From: Stictocephala bisonia
Lineage: Eukaryota; Arthropoda; Insecta; Hemiptera; Membracidae
Length of the DNA stretch: 64,000 nt
Assembly: GCA_035578905.1 (NCBI GenBank)
Contig: JAQJVL010000001.1
Span: forward strand, 6,362,488-6,426,487
Reading direction: 5' to 3'
Part shown: in pieces, positions 1 through 11,207 of the stretch
Layout of the letters: the number at the start of each line of letters is the position of its first letter
Position numbering within the stretch: the stretch's first letter is position 1
The notes under the pieces: generated by a model
What the model was told of the DNA's origin: nothing
Seen by the model: only the letters and a program-made list of their open reading frames with translations
Databases searched by the model: none
Made by a program: the position numbers and the translations under genes

Positions 1-479
1 ATAGGTACCTGAAACTAAAAATTGGGAATCTATACATCCGTCACTTACGCTCCATGTCCACAAGCCTCCTCGCTCAAGAGCCCTGGTTAACAAACCAAAT
101 AAAAACAACGTGATTAGAATTTAAAATGAGTTAACGTTTCCCTTAAAGAGACAACAAGTTAATAATTCCTTTTTTTACAACTAAAACATTTGGAGAGGGT
201 CATAAGTAAGATGAACAGATACCTCGCAAACAAGCTCTTCGTGCATCGGCGGCGGATTGCGAGTTGGCTTCGAGCTGCCGCTCTTCCCCCAACACCACTT
301 TCGCTAACATTACGTAACGCCAACAAAGAAGTTTGCTGTTGATGGCAGGAAAGCTGCAGTCAAGTTTCGTAGTGTTTGTACATGTCTAAGGAGGGTGTAT
401 TTACATATTATCTAACATAGATTCAGAAATAAAATATGAAATAAACTAAAAACAAAATTTTCTGAATACGTACCACCAA
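1..479. other. No gene recognised (left edge)
   Basis: Mostly AT-rich sequence without a long open frame. A somewhat GC-richer patch lies at about 220-350. I see no motif, repeat or RNA gene here that I can support. Confidence 0.5.
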
Positions 480-1000
480 ATGGCACTATAAATATTCTAT
501 CCAAGAGGTAAAATTTTATCCAGTGGATAAGGTCGGAGGAGAATGCAAAGGAATATTTAAACCATTCTTTAAAAATTCATGGTGTAGAAGCTTGTCGAAC
601 GCCTTCTGAAAATCATAATAAGTTGTAACAATCTGTACTCGACGCTCAACAACAGGATCAATGACTGCAAGAAACGAGGACTAGGTCGTAACAGTTGAAC
701 GTCTTTCATGAAACCATGAGGAGAGATAAGCTGGCAGATTATCTTACACACAAAACTGTGAACAGCCTTTTCAAATATTTTGGTTATTACACAACTACGA
801 GATATTGGTCTAAAATTGGATACATTTCGGAACCTTTTTTTGGAATCACAGTCACTAGTGCAGTCTTCCAGACCATGGGAAACTGTCCTGTTAAACTCCA
901 GTTGAACAAGAGGTAAGAACACGGGCAATTTTATCAACTGACTCTTTTGATGGAATACTATTAATACCAATGCTAGCGAGTCTTTAAACTTCTTGATGGC
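480..1000 (-). pseudogene. Decayed LINE reverse transcriptase fragment
   Basis: This is a minus-strand remnant of a non-LTR retrotransposon polymerase, covering the start of the RT domain to just past motif A. One frame gives SNFRPISRSCVITKIFEKAV, matching the LINE block N-[YF]-R-P-I-S...K-[IV]-F-E-K. Another gives YYDFQKAFDKLLHHEFL at about 572-625, the motif A block with its catalytic Asp. Upstream, near 940-1000, a third frame reads like the region before the RT core (AIKKFKDSLALGINSIPSK). At least two frameshifts are needed to join these, so it is dead. The endonuclease, motifs B and C and the 3' end are absent. I infer a Jockey/CR1-like clade but cannot assign it firmly. Confidence 0.72.
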
Positions 1001-1256
1001 ATACTGAACGGAGTCAACAGATATAAGAGAATGTCAAAAATTGAAACGTCATTTTCATTTAATATATGTGACTAATATAAGTCAGAACGTATGTACGCTC
1101 AGGTTTACGCCCTTCCCGTATATATAACAAGTATATTAGTACTAAAAATAAAACATGTCTCTTTTTTAATGATTTGTGAGCTAGAAATTCTTTTGTATTT
1201 TCTGTTAAACCTATTCCAAAACAATCACAATCAATGATGAACCTTCAATATGTTTT

Positions 1257-1258
<2 letters not shown>

Positions 1259-1316
<58 letters not shown>
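1259..1316. repeat. (AT)n microsatellite
   Basis: Uninterrupted AT dinucleotide run of about 29 units, immediately 5' of the LINE-like tail at 1317. Confidence 0.97.
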
Positions 1317-1318
<2 letters not shown>

Positions 1319-1392
1319 CGGTTAAGTGTTATAGAGGACAGTCCTAACTTCACCCCTTTAATAAAGGCATTTTTTCATTTCATTTCATTATA
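1317..1392 (+). repeat. LINE-type 3' tail
   Basis: A short segment with AGGACAGTCCTAACTTCACC, then AATAAAGGCATTTT and a CATTT repeat, which looks like a non-LTR element 3' end with poly(A) signal and short repeat tail. A related segment in reverse orientation lies at 29205-29275, so this is a dispersed family end. No coding sequence of the element is visible upstream. Confidence 0.5.
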
Positions 1393-1794
1393 CTGTATAT
1401 ATCTATAATTTTCTTATAATATTTTTGTTTCTTACACAATTCCATAAAATCATACTACCACAGTAATACTACGAATTTGAAGCAACATATTAAATATTTA
1501 AAAAATATTATATTATTAATCATTGTTTTACCACTTTTATAACACGCATGGATGGTAAAATGTGTTGTCTGTTATTTCTTTGTTTTTTATAATTATCAAT
1601 ATCTTAAATATCAAATTTAGTCCAGAATTATTTTTTTTCGACTTGTTTCAAATTTTGTCCCAGTGGGTAATTTTACTAGTTATTATAGTTATTTTACTAA
1701 TATTATATCTTTCTGTATCTAACATAAGGGTTTTCGATCAAAAATTATTATTGATATTTTTCATTAAAAGTAGATAGACTAAATTAAAAAAAAT
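1393..1794. other. No gene recognised
   Basis: Very AT-rich. The open frame at 1562-1777 encodes only a low-complexity Ile/Leu/Phe string with no family signature; it is probably chance. Confidence 0.5.
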
Positions 1795-2265
1795 TCTTCA
1801 TGGACATAGTGCCACCTAAAGTGATTAGTTTGGCCTTCCTAGGTACATTACTCATCAAGGGATGATGCGATATATTTTATTAACATTTTGAGAATGTAGT
1901 AGACAAATTTTATCAACCAAACTAGAGTGAAGAAAACTTATACTGTACAAACTTTTTTTAAGTGTATCTAATAATTTTACCCATAAATGACAACCGAACA
2001 AATTTTGAGTTGAAATCTATACCATTATTTTGGCTGTAAGAGTCGACTAGTAATATATAAACATGTCATTATAAGATTTTAATATCAATGAGGGATGTGT
2101 ACTTTTGTACAATTTGTGGGATGGACAATTGGAGATGGTAGGGAGATAGAGGGGAGGAAAACACATCGCGTGTGTGTTAGTAGGTAGGCTTTTTGCTGCT
2201 CCTGGCGATATTTGGATGAAATCAAGAACTAAATTCCTTGGAGTGCTCATCTGGGTGACTTGACT
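1795..2265. repeat. Dispersed repeat, copy 1
   Basis: Resembles 59385-59770 in the same orientation. Shared blocks include GCGATATATTTTATTAA, a stretch ending GTGTGTTAGT, the words TTTGCTGCT and AATTCCTTGGAG. Both copies carry many substitutions and indels. The family is not recognised. It abuts the RTE-type remnant at 2266. Confidence 0.55.
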
Positions 2266-3155
2266 TACTTGACTTATTTCCTTTAATCCCTTGGGGGACT
2301 TAGGGCCGCAAAAAAAGACCTCCACCTGATACGATTATGAGCTATTTGCTTTATCTCTCACCAGTTCTTGCCTACTCTTTCTATTTCTTTTTCCACAGTT
2401 CTTCTCCGCGTAACTCTTGGTCTTCCACGTCTTCTTCTTCCTTGTGGGTTCCAATCAAGGACTTTTTTACTGATGTTATCTTGTGCTCTTCGGAGATTGT
2501 GTCCAATCCAGTTGAATGTTCTTGTTTTGATTGTCTTTGCTACTGGATCTTGCCCACATCTTCTCCATTACTCTTCATTTCTGATAGTTTCTGGCCAGTA
2601 GATCTTCATGATTCTTCTGAGGCTGTTGTTAGTATATGTATGTAGTTTGTGTGTTACAGACTCGGCGATCTTCTAAGACTGGCAGCCGTACAGCATTACA
2701 GATTTGACGTAGCTCTCAAATATTCTTAACTTGGTTTTTCTTCTTAGATTTTGAGATCTCAACATTGGTCCAAGTTGTGCAAAGGCCCATTTTGCCTTTC
2801 ATATCCTTTCTGTTACAACCTCATCTGTCCCGCCAAGGTAGCAGAACTGTTCAATTTTTTCAATAGTCCTATCGCTGACTTTTAATTGATCTTGGTTTAC
2901 GTGGTTTATCATCATTTTCATTGTCTTTTCAATTAACTTTCAGGTCGACTTTGCTTCCTTCCAAGATGAGCTCATCTACCTTTCCTTGCATATCTGTTAG
3001 TTTATGAGACATTAGGCATAATTCATCAGCAAAATTCGATATTTTCTAACCTCTCGTTTAATCCCTGCTGCAATCCTCTTGGTCTATTGGCTACTTTCCT
3101 CATCACTCCATCCAGCACCATCAAGAATATTATGGTGACTGGATGACATCCTTAA
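2266..3155 (-). pseudogene. 5'-truncated RTE-type LINE reverse transcriptase
   Basis: Reading the minus strand from 3155 down gives the C-terminal half of an RTE-like polymerase in several frames. In order: a sequence before motif C (GVMRKVANRPRG), motif C as FADELCLMSHKL (second Asp of the usual FADD changed to Glu), a conserved block near 2850 (IEKIEQFCYLGGT), then RTKLRIFESYVKSVMLYGC, then WIGHNLRRAQDN, and finally GRRRRGRPRVT with EKEIERVGKNW. This order (FADD, YGC, W-x-GH, RGRP) is the hallmark of the RTE thumb and C-terminal region. Stops and frameshifts occur throughout. The RT N-terminus and endonuclease are missing, as expected for a 5'-truncated insertion. The plus-strand open frames at 2337-2645 are shadows. 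Confidence 0.82.
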
Positions 3156-3576
3156 TTAAACTGTTCATTCATACATTTAAAATAACTTAAAGTAGCTTTA
3201 TAAGAATACTTAGATTGTTTAAGAAGACATATTTTAACCAAGTAAACAAAACAGTTGAGATTTCTTTATTGCAAATTATAGTTGTACCTTTACTAATGCT
3301 CTGTAGCCAAACGGCAGTAACTCAGGGGTGGAATGTAGGAATGTAAGATTCTCCAACTCGGCTATCTGACCCCAAATATTAATGCACTCACAGGGTCTAT
3401 TAACACAGCTCCAAAATTAATTTCATCACGCAAATATATCAGGGGCAAAGATTATCCACCCCAAACATAACAAAGTTTATTCATTTTTTAGTTTTACATT
3501 GCTATAAAGATATAATATAAGCGAATTTATAAAACAGCGAATTTTGAAAATTATAAAAAAGCATTTAACAATATCA
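3156..3576. other. No gene recognised
   Basis: AT-rich sequence between the RTE remnant and the palindrome; nothing supported. Confidence 0.5.
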
Positions 3577-3786
3577 TTTTTAAAGCTCTTCTTATTGGAA
3601 ATTATATAATTTACAGAAAATAACTTCAATATTCCAATAATATAAATGTTATTAAATGAGGCCTATCGTTGTCAAAGTGAGACGTTATTGTCTTTGACAA
3701 CGAAAGGTCTCATTTAGTAAAATTTAAATTATTGGGATACTGAAGTTCATTTCTAAAAATTATTTAACAATAAGACTACTTTAACA
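3577..3786. repeat. Palindromic foldback element
   Basis: Two arms of about 100 bp are imperfect reverse complements around a centre near 3685. The innermost perfect part is GTTGTCAAAG (3668-3677) against CTTTGACAAC (3692-3701), and similarity extends outward through AATATTCCAATAAT against ATTATTGGGATAC. It is a small MITE or foldback unit. No coding capacity. Confidence 0.8.
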
Positions 3787-4309
3787 CGCAAAATAAATAA
3801 ATAAATATATATATATATATATTTGATATTTGTAATAATACTTACAACATCAAGTCCTTAATTAAAATTTTCCGAATTCACTCATAAATACAATTAATAA
3901 AAAATAAAAGTGTTAATAACAGGGAAAACTATGCAACAGTTACTAAACACAAAAAAATTACTACAATGTATATTATAGTAAACTATTAAAACAATGTAGT
4001 ATAAAACTATGCTCACATATAACAAAATATAAACAACAATTATAGAAATATAAACAATAAACTTACAATGGTAAGCATAACAAAGCAATAAATAGATTGA
4101 GGAACAAGAAATGTTACGCTTGGATTAAATCATCACTACCATAAGCTTGCGAGTAGAGTTATAAAGAAAGAATCAGACTTCAGCATGTTCTGTTTCGTCT
4201 TGCATACGACATGGAAATACTAAATTTAACATTTTCTATTACTACTGATAATAAATAGTTTTGTTTTGATTTCTTATTTAATGTGTTCACTAAATCGTTT
4301 TTAACAAGA
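3787..4309. other. No gene recognised
   Basis: Contains a short AT run near 3806-3823 and otherwise featureless AT-rich sequence. The minus-strand open frame at 3894-4088 is low complexity (Ile/Tyr/Val). Confidence 0.5.
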
Positions 4310-4462
4310 GGCCGATCTCCATTTTATCTTTACTGTACTCATTCCCCAAAGACTCTCCTAAACGTTGTTCTATGAAGGCAACCTATTTAGACAGAGTGAG
4401 GGGAGAACCAGCACAGTACAGACCGCGCGCGGCGAAGGTCCGGCCTCGAGCTCGCCGAGCGT
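4310..4462 (-). mobile_element. SINE fragment, tRNA-derived family 1 (body)
   Basis: The minus strand shares the body of the SINE at 25074-25291: CTGGTTCTCCCC, CTCTGTCT, GGGGAATGAG and GGAGATCGGCCTCT occur in the same order. The tRNA-like head is not clear here. The GC-rich block at 4420-4450 also resembles part of the copy at 5200-5392, but in the opposite orientation, so this copy may be rearranged. Confidence 0.6.
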
Positions 4463-5199
4463 TGATAGGCTGGGGAAGGGTGGAGGGCCCGATATGCCTG
4501 CAGTCCTAAAACATTTGCCACTGTCAGGCTTTCCCATGCTTACTTGCTTCTAAAATAAAATGTGTTAATTTTTCCCACGTATACACACCTTCAGTAAGTT
4601 TCTATATTGCGAGCAATATGTTTGCTTGTGGATAAAGAGTTTTTAGAATTCTTAATAAATTTTTTAGTAGTCTACATTTAATAAGATTCACAAGAAAATT
4701 TAAAAATACGGAACCCATTTAAATTAGCCTGTGTTCATTAAATCATTATTAGATATTGTTTAAATAACTACAGTAAAAGTTAATAATTTATAAGCATCGC
4801 TTAGTAATTAAGTCAATTTAATAAATTGTTGTATCATACATTTCACTATAAAAAGTTGCTTTAAATAAAAATGTTAAAAACAAATAATTTTTTAACCAAT
4901 TTAAACGAGAATTTAAATAATATTGATATGTATTTTAACGAAACGGGAAATAACATAAATATTTTTCTTAGTGACAATAAGAAATATGTAGTGCATAGTT
5001 CCTTTATTTCAATTAAAGTTATTAATATATTTATAATTTTTATGGCATATTTAATTGTTGTTATTGATATACGTTTTAGTATTTTAAATTTCAAACACTT
5101 AATATTTTTTCATTTAAAATACTGGTTTAATTATAAGAAATAGCAAAATGCAAAAACTCTATAAACGCGGAAACAATCACCCTTTACGATCTGCCAGTG
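4463..5199. other. No gene recognised
   Basis: AT-rich. Overlapping open frames at 4861-5143 on both strands are Asn/Ile/Phe-rich with no family signature. Confidence 0.5.
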
Positions 5200-5392
5200 A
5201 CCGCCTCGCTCAGAGTCGATGTTTTTATATGACTAGTAGGACAGCCAGGAGGCCGGACCTTCAGCGCGCGTACTATAACAAGGTTAATATTACTGATAAA
5301 AACCAACAGTCGAGGCTACGATTCCGACCTGCGCTATCTTTAATTCTGGTACAAAGCCCTGATGCCTTAGACCACTCGGCTACCGGCTCTTC
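5200..5392 (-). mobile_element. SINE, tRNA-Leu-like head (family 1)
   Basis: On the minus strand from about 5392 the sequence runs TAGCCGAGTGGTCTAAGGC, a polymerase III A box of the tRNA-Leu/Ser type, followed about 46 bp later by a damaged B box (GGTCGGAATCG instead of GGTTCGAATCC). It aligns with the intact head at 25081-25148. SINEs of this kind are transcribed by polymerase III and moved by LINE enzymes. The damaged B box suggests an old copy. Confidence 0.7.
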
Positions 5393-7884
5393 CAAATTCT
5401 TACCTCTTACCTGCTCTTAAAAAATATGAGAACTTTATTTTATTTATTTACTATCTCGAAGTATATATTAGCTAAACATAGTTTTCTAAAGGTACGTTGC
5501 ATTACGTTTCATTTTACAACACTAAAATTGTTTCCTTTCTGTTATTATTTAATTCTAATTCATTGCGTAAAAATTCAATTTTTGCATAAAAAACTAATTG
5601 TTAGTGTTTTTGTGATGAAAATTACTAACAATTACTACAATTTTACTGTTGGTGTGACGAAATTTTGTTACATTTATTATAAGTTGTATTTTGTATTGTT
5701 TTGGACGATTTTTAAATTTTTATTATATAATTTTTGTACGTTTGCTGTTGAATTATGGACTCTTAATGCATGTTAGTTTCGGGTTCTCTCCATGGTTATT
5801 AGTACTGCATTTAATTTTGTAGATTAATTTAACAATGCACATTGTAATTGGGTATGTTAACCTGTTATGTTGCATTATTATTATTGAAATAAATAAATAC
5901 AATTCTTATTATGATTCTAATTGTGTTAGTTTTGGTAACTAAAGAATTATTATTATTACTATCATTATCATTTACTGAAATGTTCCATACTTAAAACTTA
6001 GATTAACGATATATCTAGCTAGTTCTTAAACTACATAAAAATGATGAAATGTATTTCATTTTATTTTTGAAGCATTTAATAATATGCTTGAATGCTGTGC
6101 TATTTTAGACATTTGCGTGAAAATTTTGTCTTTTACACGTATTATCACCCTTATAATTGGTCATTATGAAAAAGTAAAAACACCAAACATTATGTTATGT
6201 AACTTCGATGCCTGGGGGAAAAATCGATTTCTGAACAATAAATGTGGTATTTCCCTACGTATAATTCACGATTCAGATACAGTAGTCGGTTTATATACAT
6301 TCTCTGCCATCAAATTATATATAGAATTGGTTTGTTTTAGTCGCATTGACAACTGAAGTAGGAGTTCTTTTGTTTTAGATTTTCAGTTATAAAATATTTG
6401 TTTTCAAATGTTACAGACAGTTATATGCATTAGGACTATATTAAAATGGTAAAAAAGCACAAAAACCTTCTTTTTCATGCAATAGAAAGATGGAAAAAGA
6501 AATGTCTTGACTAATTCCAAGTTAGTGCTATACTATTAAACTTAAGAGTTCACGTAAAATAGTAAAAAAGTTATATTTTCTAAATTAACCCACTGCCAAG
6601 TTTCTTGAATTTGTTTCTTCCACAAAATATTTTTAATTCCAGCTTGTGTTGGTGAGAGGGCTTCTTATTCTTGACTTTACTTGGTAATATAATACCTAAT
6701 TTTTTTTGTTTGATCCCACAAAAACTCTTCGACAATAGATACAGCTGATGGCATATTTTCAAGAGCGAATACAAGAGTATTGGTATGCAAAGAGCCAATA
6801 CCGGAGAGGCGGAGGCTTGACAGTGTGACTTCAAAGCTAGTCAGCTCTGACTCAAAACTCAAAGCTCTCAAAAATCCAGCTCGAGAAATCAAAACTGAAA
6901 TTAAATCCCCTTTCTAGGTATTCTCCACTAAGTCTATATCCTGAGTGGAAATAACAGAAGTTATTTTTACGTTCTAGTATCATAAATTGTATTCATTAGT
7001 GGTTTTGAAGCCACCAAGCCTTAAACAAATAAAATCAAAACATATTTATTAAAAAAAAATTAAAATAGTATCAAACATTATTTTTATTTAGTATACAATT
7101 AATACAATATGTAACTACTTGTTACTTAAACTTATGGCCTATCATGTACATGCTATAGTATACGGATAAGCTTAGCATGAGCGATAATCCCTAACGATAT
7201 AATATTGCTTATCTATCAAGTAGTTCTTTAGGGCATTACCAAAAACCAATACCAGCCATAAGCTCGTTTGACAGTACGTTGTAGAATCTGATATCAATGT
7301 TTATAAAAGTTTTGTGAAAAAAACTTGTTTTATGTTTTGAAAACAGAAAGATATTTATGTTACGAAAATTATATGCTGTTTCAGATGAGTTATTAAATAG
7401 AGAAACGTTCTTTTACAAACGATAGATTGTAAAAAACTCCCTTTTTTTGTATATTTAGGAAGCGTTAATAGTTTATTAAATTTAAGAAAGTTGTTCATTG
7501 GAAACTATTTACTTTTAAAAAAAATGGATCTAATTGTTTTTTATTTTTTGTATAAAAAAATAAAGTCCTTGAATATTCATGAGCTTAGACTAAAAAGGCA
7601 TAAGTTAGGAATGGATAAATAAACTATATTAAGCTGTAAGTAAATCAAATAACTGAATTCGATAATTTAGAGAAACATGAAAAAGCAAAAATACCTTAAG
7701 AATTTTCTTACATACCGAATTTACATGGATGTTAAAATTCCAGCGGATGTCAATATTTAGGCCGAGAAATGTGGTCTGGAGATCACCAGTGAAAAACGTT
7801 GAGTTGTTTTGATTATTTCTATGACAATAAATTTTAAAACTAATAATATTTGTCTTCGATAACATTTAAGATTTTTTTAAACTT
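5393..7884. other. Long AT-rich stretch without a recognised gene
   Basis: Open frames at 5426-5776, 6084-6356 and 6677-6892 (minus) have no motif I recognise. The segment 5774-5915 (a GC-richer patch, then an ATT run and GAAATAAATAAATA) may be a LINE 3' end, but no coding remnant supports it. Nothing else is supportable. Confidence 0.45.
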
Positions 7885-8015
7885 CACTCACCAGTTGACA
7901 CTTCGTCAACTTTATTCAACGAGTGAACTACCAACTGTTGGCTCAGTGGGGATTCAAACCTTGGACCTTGCCCTCCGCAGTCCCAAGCCTTATTTACTGA
8001 GTCACCATGCCGGCA
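7885..8015 (-). mobile_element. Probable tRNA-related SINE, family 2
   Basis: The minus strand has a box A-like TGGTGACTCAGTA near 8005, a box B-like GGTTTGAATCCCC near 7952, then a tail GGTAGTTCACTCGTTGAATA. The same head-to-tail order, with a tail of GGTACTTCACTCCTTAAATA, appears on the minus strand in 19367-19735. This supports a second SINE family with two copies here. A-box match is weak. Confidence 0.45.
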
Positions 8016-8064
8016 AAGATGTTTTCATTATATAAGCTTTTTTATCAGACAGTACAAGTGAACG

Positions 8065-8243
8065 TCACACAACAAAAATATATTACAATATAAGTACAAA
8101 ATGCACAAATATTATGGTGATCGAATTCGGTGAACCACACAATTTCACTAATTATTTCGTGATTCCCTGTGGTCTGAGGATGGTGGTTCACCATAATATT
8201 TGTTTATTTTGTACTTGTATTGTAGTATATTTGTGTTGTGTGA
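8065..8243. repeat. Palindromic foldback element
   Basis: Arms at about 8065-8128 and 8185-8243 are imperfect reverse complements (for example CAAATATTATGGTG against CACCATAATATTTG), separated by a loop of about 55 bp. The open frame at 8114-8305 lies across it and is not a gene. Confidence 0.8.
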
Positions 8244-8548
8244 ATTTCTCTTGTAATGTATATCTAACAACACGTATTTTGCTAACTAAAAACTATTTAA
8301 AATAATATGCTTTGATATATTCTAATTTACTGCAGAGTGTCACGCAAGCAGTAACAAATACCTCTAAAGAGGGACAATCGGCCATCATTTTGCGTATCTT
8401 CTTCTCAGTTCAGAAAAAAACCAGGAAAGAATGAAGAAAACACTGTTCACTCAACAAGGTATCATTATGCACAATGAAATATCTACAGAGAATAAATAAA
8501 CAGAGGTCGTATTCAATAGTACGCTGAATGTGTGTCTAGTAGTTATTT
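8244..8548. other. No gene recognised
   Basis: AT-rich sequence between the foldback and the tandem array; nothing supported. Confidence 0.45.
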
Positions 8549-8650
8549 CTCCAGTTTGCCATGCAGGTGGTAGGTCTACCACCTTATTAGTCCCTCCCTT
8601 ATTACCCCCAAATATTTCAGGATAAACGTTGCAATTATTTATAAAGTAAT

Positions 8651-9400
8651 AAATTAACGATGTACATTAGTGTAATCTACTTATACATTAGACTACACAC
8701 ATTTGTAATATTTAGTGCTACACTGAGGCGTTCACTGCAACCACTGTTAGTTTCTGTACAGTGACTAACTTCAATAAATTAACGATGTACATTAGTGTAA
8801 TCTACTTATACATTAGACTACACACATTTGTAATATTTAGTGCTACACTGAGGCGTTCACTGCAACCACTGTTAGTTTCTGTACAGTGACTAACTTCAAT
8901 AAATTAACGATGTACATTAGTGTAATCTACTTATACATTAGACTACACACATTTGTAATATTTAGTGCTACACTGAGACGTTCACTGCCACCACTGTTAG
9001 TTTCTGTACAGTGACTAACTTCAATAGATTAACGATGTACATTAGTGTAATCTACTTATACATTAGACTACACACATTTGTAATATTTAGTGCTACACTG
9101 AGACGTTCACTGCAACCACTGTTAGTTTCTGTACAGTGACTAACTTCAATAAATTAACGATGTACATTAGTGTAATCTACTTATACATTAGACTACACAC
9201 ATTTGTAATATTTAGTTCTACACTGAGGCGTTCTCTGCAACCACTGTTAGTTTCTGTACAGTGACTAACTTCAATAAATTAACGATGTACATTAGTGTAA
9301 TTTACTTATACATTAGACTACACACATTTGTAATATTTAGTGCTACACTGAGGCGTTCGCTGCAACCACTGTTAGTTTCTGTACAGTGACTAACTTCAAT
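8651..9400. repeat. Tandem array, 6 x 125 bp
   Basis: Units start at 8651, 8776, 8901, 9026, 9151 and 9276, exactly 125 bp apart, each beginning AAATTAACGATGTACATTAG (AGATT in unit 4) and ending GTACAGTGACTAACTTCAAT. Units differ by only a few substitutions, implying recent expansion or homogenisation. A 17-bp sequence AGTTATTTCTCCAGTTT at 8549-8565 is repeated in inverted form at 9401-9419, so the array is bracketed by inverted repeats. Confidence 0.95.
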
Positions 9401-9419
9401 AAAACTGGAGAAATAACTT

Positions 9420-10299
9420 CAATATAATCGGTGAAACTGGACAAGATAAGTTCGCCAACACATTATACACGGGAAACAAAAAAGTCAACACAAGTACATT
9501 CTTTTGCTTATTTAATGTGATTTTTTTAAATGAATCATCTACTCTGGTTATTTTTCTTATGCTCTTTACCTTATATCAAATTAACTCCAGTTCTGATTCC
9601 CTCTACCTTACCTCTAAATTAAGATTTAGTAAGCTTAATAATCAATGTTTACATAGTTCAAAGAGATATGAGCTTCCTTCAAAGTATTTTGTCTTTGATT
9701 GGCTTCTTTTTCTATTAATGTAAATTGTTGTACACGTATTAAGTTAAATAGTTGTGTAGCAGTAGGCTATTTTCCACGAACATAAATACTGTATTTGTTT
9801 AATTTCAGTTTTATGTATTGTTGTTGCCAACACAGTGACGGCGGATTTCACTTTCGTTTGAACTGCTGTCAGCGCAGAAATTATGTGTACCCGAATTTGA
9901 AGGTAGTTTGATGAGGAACTAAAAAACCTAATGAAACTTCAATCCACCATTATTTTCTTTATTTAGTTGTACGTCAAGACATATATTTTAAAATATTATT
10001 ATAATTTTTAATAATTGTTGCTCCATTTGGAAAAAAATGAACCGAAATTTCAACTAGTTTTTACTGTGCATCAACTTTACACTTTTATTACTAACAAATC
10101 CGTTCTTGAACCACATTTATATTTTATTACATAGTTAATTGAAATGTTTTCTATAGGTTTGATAATTTTCAGAATTTTAACTTTTCAAAATTAATTTCTT
10201 ATCAGTCTCATGAAATAACGTTTTCTTGGCTCCTTGAGGTCGTAAAATTAATTGCTTGGTCACGTTGTAGTTCTTATGAAATGTATAGTTATAGTACAT
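9420..10299. other. No gene recognised
   Basis: AT-rich. The open frame at 9517-9723 has no recognisable motif. A weak acceptor-like TTTAATTTCAG lies near 9798-9808, with no matching exon evidence. Confidence 0.45.
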
Positions 10300-10346
10300 T
10301 AACTTGATGTGCTTAAGTAAATTCAGTTATTTTAAAGTGATTTAAG

Positions 10347-11201
10347 ATGATAAAATTAATTAACCTTTTATGCAAAGAAGAACTCCATCCAGACGTACTG
10401 GTTCTGTCAGAAATTGGCTTCAGCAACAGTAATATAGAGTTCTGTAAACTTGAGAACTACACACTAGCAAACAGCTTCTGTCGAACCTCCCTCAAAGGGG
10501 GAGGTGTCACAATATTTACAAAAATTAGTTACAAGTTTACACCCTTCAAAATTCAAAATTCGACTGAAAAAGATTTTGAAGTAACAGCTATAAAGCTGCT
10601 TACAGAGACAAAAAGCATTATTATTATTGGCTTATACAGGTCTCCTAGTGGCAATATAAATGAATTCTTTTATAAATTAGAAACGCTACTTACAAACGTG
10701 ACGACCAGCAGTAAATCTCATTTCGTTATTGTGGGGGATTTAAATATTGATACTATTGATATTGAGAATCCCTCCACAAAGCGACTTGCAGATACTTTAA
10801 AATCATTTGGCCTCGAGTGGCTAGTGAACTCTCCCACAAGGGTTACAATCGGATCTCAGTCGGCAATTGATAACGTTATCACTGACATACCAAACACCGT
10901 AGTTACAGTGGTCAACACAGCTGTAGGTGACCATTACGGCCTAGAGGCCGTTATCAGCGGGCTCTGCCCAGAAAAGGAACCACCTATCCGCCGTAAGATA
11001 AGGGACACTAGGCCCGCAAATATAACTCTTCTCAACCAATCGTTAGCTACAGAAAATTGGCAGTTTTTAAATTACAACAACTCTGTCGAGGATAATTTCA
11101 ATGCATTTGAAAATTGCTTTTTGTATCACGTAAATTTGTGCTGTCCAATTAAAGAAATCAAATCTTGTAATCAGTCTAAAAGTAGACCCTGGATTACATG
11201 A
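10347..11201 (+). CDS. LINE APE endonuclease domain (N-terminal ORF segment)
   Basis: 284 codons ending at an in-frame TGA. The product would nick target DNA to prime reverse transcription. APE-family landmarks are in order: LSE with the metal-binding Glu (residue 22), the GGGVTIF strand (51-57), GLYRSPSG (95-102), GDLNID (130-135, catalytic Asp/Asn), SAIDNVITD (172-180) and GDHYGLEAV with the catalytic Asp-His (195-196; family usually SDH). The segment after residue 205 is the linker to the RT. An upstream in-frame TGA at 10338 blocks extension, and the usual first beta strand is missing. The terminal TGA falls in the sequence WIT*GILVS. The equivalent place in copy 2 reads WITKGILVS, so a sense codon probably mutated here. 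Confidence 0.88.
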   Translation: MIKLINLLCKEELHPDVLVLSEIGFSNSNIEFCKLENYTLANSFCRTSLKGGGVTIFTKISYKFTPFKIQNSTEKDFEVTAIKLLTETKSIIIIGLYRSPSGNINEFFYKLETLLTNVTTSSKSHFVIVGDLNIDTIDIENPSTKRLADTLKSFGLEWLVNSPTRVTIGSQSAIDNVITDIPNTVVTVVNTAVGDHYGLEAVISGLCPEKEPPIRRKIRDTRPANITLLNQSLATENWQFLNYNNSVEDNFNAFENCFLYHVNLCCPIKEIKSCNQSKSRPWIT

Positions 11202-11207
11202 GGAATT

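Noticed and set aside
2337..2645. Plus-strand open frame of 102 codons rich in Ser/Phe.
   Set aside because: It is the antisense shadow of the RTE-type polymerase remnant on the minus strand.
8651..9400. CRISPR-like array (regular repeats).
   Set aside because: Whole 125-bp units repeat with no unique spacers, in eukaryotic DNA; the same holds for the 101-, 52- and 42-bp arrays.
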